NCBI GenBank assembly: GCA_028689195.1
Contig: JAQTWR010000200.1
Coordinates: 1-5,780 of the forward strand
Source of the DNA: Anaerolineales bacterium
GTDB lineage: Bacteria; Chloroflexota; Anaerolineae; Anaerolineales; Villigracilaceae
Length of the DNA stretch: 5,780 bases
Direction: 5' to 3'
Shown: in pieces, positions 3,137 through 5,780 of the stretch
How the letters are laid out: every line of letters begins with the position of its first letter
Position numbering within the stretch: the stretch's first letter is position 1
Translations under genes and position numbers: made by a program
Notes under the pieces: generated by a model
What the model saw: the letters and a program-made list of their open reading frames with translations, nothing else
Told to the model about the DNA's origin: nothing
Databases searched by the model: none

Positions 3137-5467
3137 ATGTCAACACTCGGCGCGCGGATTCACATCACTGGTATTGTGCAAGGGGTCGGTTTTCGACCCT
3201 TTGTGTATAACCTTGCCGCGCGCTTCGATCTCAAAGGTTGGGTGAGTAACACTTCTGCGGGCGTGGATATTGAGGTTCAAGGTCAAAAATCAAAGGTTGA
3301 AAGTTTTGTTCAAAGCCTTACAACTGAAGCGCCCCCGCTTGCGAAAATTGATTCCATCACCGCGCAGGACGTAATATTCGACGTCGAATATCCAACCTTT
3401 GATATTCGACCCTCGACCGCAATCGCAGACGCCTTCCAACCCATTTCGCCCGATATTGCTCTTTGCGCGGATTGCGAACGCGAGATGTTCGATCCAAACG
3501 ACCGCCGATATTTATATCCCTTCATCAATTGCACCAATTGCGGACCGCGCTTTACGATCATCAAAGATTTGCCATACGACCGCCCCGCGACCACCATGGC
3601 GGATTTTCCCATGTGCGACTCGTGCCGCGCCGAATATGAAAATCCGTTGGATCGCCGCTTCCACGCCCAGCCGATTGCCTGTCCCGATTGCGGACCTTTC
3701 GCTCAATTGAGAAATTCTTCCAACGGCTTATCCACTGTTTCAAATATCGAATTGCATTTATCCGCCGTTTTGAAGGCGCGCCAACTTTTGAGCGATGGGA
3801 AAATCATCGCGGTCAAAGGCTTGGGCGGATTTCATCTCGCTTGCGACGCGTCCAATGAAAAAGCGGTGGGCGAATTACGCAAAAGAAAAGGCAGGGCGGG
3901 CAAACCTTTTGCGTTGATGTTTGCCGATATCGAATCCGTGCAAAGGTTTTGCGAAGTCAACGAAGCCGAACGCGCCTTATTGAGCGGGCATGAAAAACCA
4001 ATCGTTTTGTTGAACGTAAAGGCAAATGAAAAAATCGCCAAATCTGTTGCGCCGAAGATGGATACGCTTGGCGTGATGTTGCCTTATACGCCGCTACATC
4101 ATCTTTTGTTAAATCAAACCGATCCAACGCTTGTAAAACATTCCGCGCCATCCATTCTGGTAATGACCAGCGGAAACTTTAGCGAAGAGCCGATTGCAAT
4201 TGATAACGAAGACGCGCTCGAAAGACTCTCTCCGTTGGCGGATGCGTTTTTGATTCACAACCGCGATATTCATATTCGGTGCGATGATTCGGTGGTGCGG
4301 GTTGAAAGTCATCAGGCGACCTTTGACCTTAGACCTTCGATAATATATTTGCGCCGTTCTCGCGCTTACGCGCCCTATCCCGTTAATTTGCCATTCGATA
4401 CAGCGCCAACCCTTGCCGTCGGCGGCGAGTTGAAAAATACGTTTTGCCTTACGCGCGAGCGTTACGCTTTTTTGAGTCAGCATGTCGGCGATATGGAAAA
4501 CGTAGAGATATACGAATCGTTTGAGCAAAATGTCGAGCATCTTTCGCGGCTTTTTCGCGTTCAACCTGAAATCATCGCGTACGATCTTCATCCAAATTAT
4601 TTCACCACTGCCTACGCCCAACGCGCCACGCCCCACGTCCCACACATCGCCGTTCAGCACCATCACGCGCACATCGCCTCTTGCATGGCGGATAATCAAT
4701 TGGATGATCGCAAACTCATCGGATTGGCGTTTGACGGAACGGGATATGGAAGTGACGGCGCGATTTGGGGCGGTGAGATTCTCGTCGCGTCTTACGCGGA
4801 TTTTGAGCGGGTTGCTCATCTTGAATATTTGCCCCTGCCGGGCGGGGATTCTGCCACGCGCAATCCGTGGAAAATTGCGGTGGGTTATGCCGAAGCGCTC
4901 GGCTTGGATGTTTCAGATTTGCCTTTTATGGAATCTGTTGACGCACAATCTGTAGATGTCGTCCGCAAGCAGGTGCGGAGAAAATTGAATGCGCCGCAGA
5001 CTTCGAGCATGGGACGTTTATTCGATGCGGTCGCCGCGTTGATCGGCGTCAGGAATCAGGTCACGTATGAAGCGCAGGCAGCTATTGAAATGGAGATTCT
5101 ATCGCGCAAGTTTGTTCGCGCGGCGAAGCCGTATCCGTATCAAATCGAAAACGAAAATATCCGCGTCGGTGAAATGATCCAGAAAATTATTGAAGATGTA
5201 AAATCGAATCAAGAAACTGGTTTAATCGCCGCGCGTTTTCATCAAACGATTTCTGAAATTGCCGTAAACGTTAGCAAGAGTGTGCGTGAAAAAACAAAAA
5301 TCAACGAAGCCGCGCTTTCGGGCGGCGTTTGGCAAAATCAAACTTTATTGACGTTGACGCGCGAAAATTTATTGCGCGAAAATTTTGTGGTTTATACTCA
5401 TCAACAAACGCCTGCCAATGACGGCGGACTTGCGCTCGGGCAGGCGGTTGTTGCAAATTATCAATAG
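3137..5467 (+). CDS. hypF: Carbamoyltransferase HypF, hydrogenase cyanide-ligand synthesis
   Basis: HypF transfers the carbamoyl group of carbamoyl phosphate to the C-terminal Cys of HypE, the precursor of the active-site CN ligands. From ATG 3137 it is 776 aa (E. coli 750). The domains, in order, begin with acylphosphatase (1-95) with catalytic Arg20 in QGVGFRPF and Asn38. Two zinc fingers follow: Cys110/113-x18-Cys132/135 and Cys160/163-x18-Cys182/185. Next is a YrdC-like domain (about 205-385; KGLGGFHL 227-234, TSGN 344-347). The last is a Kae1-like domain with HHHAH at 508-512, DGTGYG at 533-538 and NDGG at 761-764. A TTG at 3101 is also open in frame, but its 12 extra residues do not resemble the family and come from the repeat. 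No Shine-Dalgarno precedes the ATG; coupling to hypB is likely. Heptad repeats lie in the coding region at about 3281-3301, 3397-3417 and 4318-4340. Confidence 0.97.
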   Translation: MSTLGARIHITGIVQGVGFRPFVYNLAARFDLKGWVSNTSAGVDIEVQGQKSKVESFVQSLTTEAPPLAKIDSITAQDVIFDVEYPTFDIRPSTAIADAFQPISPDIALCADCEREMFDPNDRRYLYPFINCTNCGPRFTIIKDLPYDRPATTMADFPMCDSCRAEYENPLDRRFHAQPIACPDCGPFAQLRNSSNGLSTVSNIELHLSAVLKARQLLSDGKIIAVKGLGGFHLACDASNEKAVGELRKRKGRAGKPFALMFADIESVQRFCEVNEAERALLSGHEKPIVLLNVKANEKIAKSVAPKMDTLGVMLPYTPLHHLLLNQTDPTLVKHSAPSILVMTSGNFSEEPIAIDNEDALERLSPLADAFLIHNRDIHIRCDDSVVRVESHQATFDLRPSIIYLRRSRAYAPYPVNLPFDTAPTLAVGGELKNTFCLTRERYAFLSQHVGDMENVEIYESFEQNVEHLSRLFRVQPEIIAYDLHPNYFTTAYAQRATPHVPHIAVQHHHAHIASCMADNQLDDRKLIGLAFDGTGYGSDGAIWGGEILVASYADFERVAHLEYLPLPGGDSATRNPWKIAVGYAEALGLDVSDLPFMESVDAQSVDVVRKQVRRKLNAPQTSSMGRLFDAVAALIGVRNQVTYEAQAAIEMEILSRKFVRAAKPYPYQIENENIRVGEMIQKIIEDVKSNQETGLIAARFHQTISEIAVNVSKSVREKTKINEAALSGGVWQNQTLLTLTRENLLRENFVVYTHQQTPANDGGLALGQAVVANYQ
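3281..3417 (+). repeat. Heptad and palindromic repeats inside the hypF acylphosphatase region
   Basis: Three 7-nt units at 3281-3301 (GGTCAAA, AATCAAA, GGTTGAA) face three related units of opposite sense at 3397-3417 (CTTTGAT, ATTCGAC, CCTCGAC). ATCAAAGGTTG (3289-3299) and CAACCTTTGAT (3393-3403) are exact reverse complements. Between them lies a perfect 18-bp palindrome, ATATTCGACGTCGAATAT (3374-3391), whose half ATATTCGAC recurs at 3402-3410. The reading frame is intact, and the protein length here looks normal for the family. Confidence 0.6.
4318..4340 (+). repeat. In-frame tandem heptamer GACCTTN x3 in hypF
   Basis: GACCTTT, GACCTTA and GACCTTC follow each other directly at 4318, 4325 and 4332, then GA. 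Twenty-one bases keep the frame and encode part of TFDLRPSI between the conserved DDSVVR and RRSR of the YrdC-like domain. By eye this stretch has 17 residues where E. coli HypF has 9, which suggests a small repeat-derived insertion. Confidence 0.65.
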
Positions 5468-5471
5468 TTTT

Positions 5472-5476
5472 GGAGG
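5472..5476 (+). promoter_or_regulatory. Strong Shine-Dalgarno of hypC
   Basis: GGAGG is placed 6 nt before the ATG at 5483, in the 15-nt gap after the hypF stop. It is the strongest ribosome-binding site in the window. Confidence 0.8.
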
Positions 5477-5482
5477 CGTCTC

Positions 5483-5740
5483 ATGTGTCTTAGTATCCCC
5501 GGCAAGATTACGGAAATTTATAACGACGGCTCGCTGCTGATGGGCAAAGTGGATTTCGGCGGCGCGTTGAAAGAAGTGTGCCTCGACTATGTGCCAGAAG
5601 CGCAAACGGGGCAGTATGTGCTCATCCATGTCGGCTTTGCGATCAGCGTGTTGGATGAAGAAGAAGCGCAGGAAACGCTCAACACGCTGCGCGAGATGGC
5701 GGCGCTCGACGAAGAATTGAATCCCGATGAGATACGTTGA
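5483..5740 (+). CDS. hypC: Hydrogenase maturation chaperone HypC (HypC/HybG/HupF family)
   Basis: HypC is a small chaperone that works with HypD to build and carry the Fe(CN)2CO group and then binds the large-subunit precursor. The 85-aa product has the typical length. It begins MCLSIPGK, where Cys2, exposed after Met removal, is the essential iron/partner-binding residue, so the start is secure. The oligonucleotide-fold core follows with GKVDFGGALKEVCLDYVP (21-38) and YVLIHVGFAI, whose His49 matches the conserved His near position 51 of E. coli HypC. The C-terminal part is an acidic helix (DEEEAQETLNTL). It has a GGAGG Shine-Dalgarno and its last 14 nt overlap the hypD start, consistent with HypC and HypD acting as a complex. 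As the only HypC visible, it presumably serves the hydrogenase encoded upstream. Confidence 0.98.
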   Translation: MCLSIPGKITEIYNDGSLLMGKVDFGGALKEVCLDYVPEAQTGQYVLIHVGFAISVLDEEEAQETLNTLREMAALDEELNPDEIR

Positions 5741-5780
5741 CGAGTACCGCGACCCCGCGCAGGTAAAAGCGCTGCTCGAC
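5727..5780 (+). CDS. hypD: HypD N-terminus, truncated by window end
   Basis: An ATG at 5727, inside the end of hypC in another frame, opens a frame running off the window (18 codons). It encodes MRYVDEYRDPAQVKALL, which matches the conserved HypD start (a 'M-[KR]-[YF]-[VI]-[DE]-E-[FY]-R-[DN]-P' pattern). HypD is the [4Fe-4S] scaffold that assembles the Fe(CN)2CO unit with HypC and HypE. The iron-sulfur and redox Cys motifs lie beyond the window. Only a weak purine stretch (GAAGAA, 5711-5716) precedes it, so translation is probably coupled to hypC through the 14-nt overlap. Confidence 0.9.
   Translation, partial: MRYVDEYRDPAQVKALLD

Noticed and set aside
4109..4819. 236-codon minus-strand open frame opposite hypF
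   Set aside because: It lies fully inside the conserved HypF coding region, has a composition typical of antisense frames and matches no family.
1..5780. A previously undescribed system
   Set aside because: All seven genes belong to well-known hydrogenase structure and maturation families in a familiar order; only the repeats are out of the ordinary.

Overview
The window is a compact, single-strand (+) [NiFe]-hydrogenase block. It holds the 3' part of a hydrogenase large-subunit gene, its dedicated maturation endopeptidase, and the pleiotropic maturation genes in the order hypA-hypB-hypF-hypC-hypD; only the first 18 codons of hypD are inside. The families are identified by diagnostic motifs read directly from the translations. 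The source is a bacterium with moderate G+C. The combination of a HyaB/HynB-like uptake-type enzyme, this hyp order and abundant intergenic palindromic repeats reminds me of Anaerolineae-type Chloroflexota, but that assignment is a low-confidence inference.

Layout: 2-1297 large subunit (N-terminus outside the window); 1297-1788 HybD/HyaD-type protease, overlapping by 1 nt; 1789-1976 a 188-nt non-coding spacer with two inverted repeats and a possible extended -10 promoter; 1977-2318 hypA; 2319-2431 a spacer almost filled by a 93-nt imperfect palindrome; 2432-3100 hypB; 3098-3133 a heptad-built inverted repeat that contains the hypB stop codon; 3137-5467 hypF; 5483-5740 hypC after a strong Shine-Dalgarno; 5727-5780 start of hypD, overlapping hypC by 14 nt.

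How the genes work together (established family knowledge): HypF and HypE make the CN ligands from carbamoyl phosphate. HypC and HypD assemble the Fe(CN)2CO unit and deliver it to the large-subunit precursor. HypA and HypB insert nickel. The endopeptidase then cuts the precursor after the His of DPCxxCxxH, which closes the active site. Here the protease gene is fused translationally to its substrate gene (TAGTG), while the hyp genes follow after a spacer that may hold its own promoter.

The genes themselves are orthodox, and I do not see an undescribed system. What is unusual is the repeat load: each of the three longer spacers of the cluster carries a different inverted repeat. Heptanucleotide-periodic repeats also occur in frame inside hypF, one of them in a stretch that appears longer than in E. 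coli HypF.
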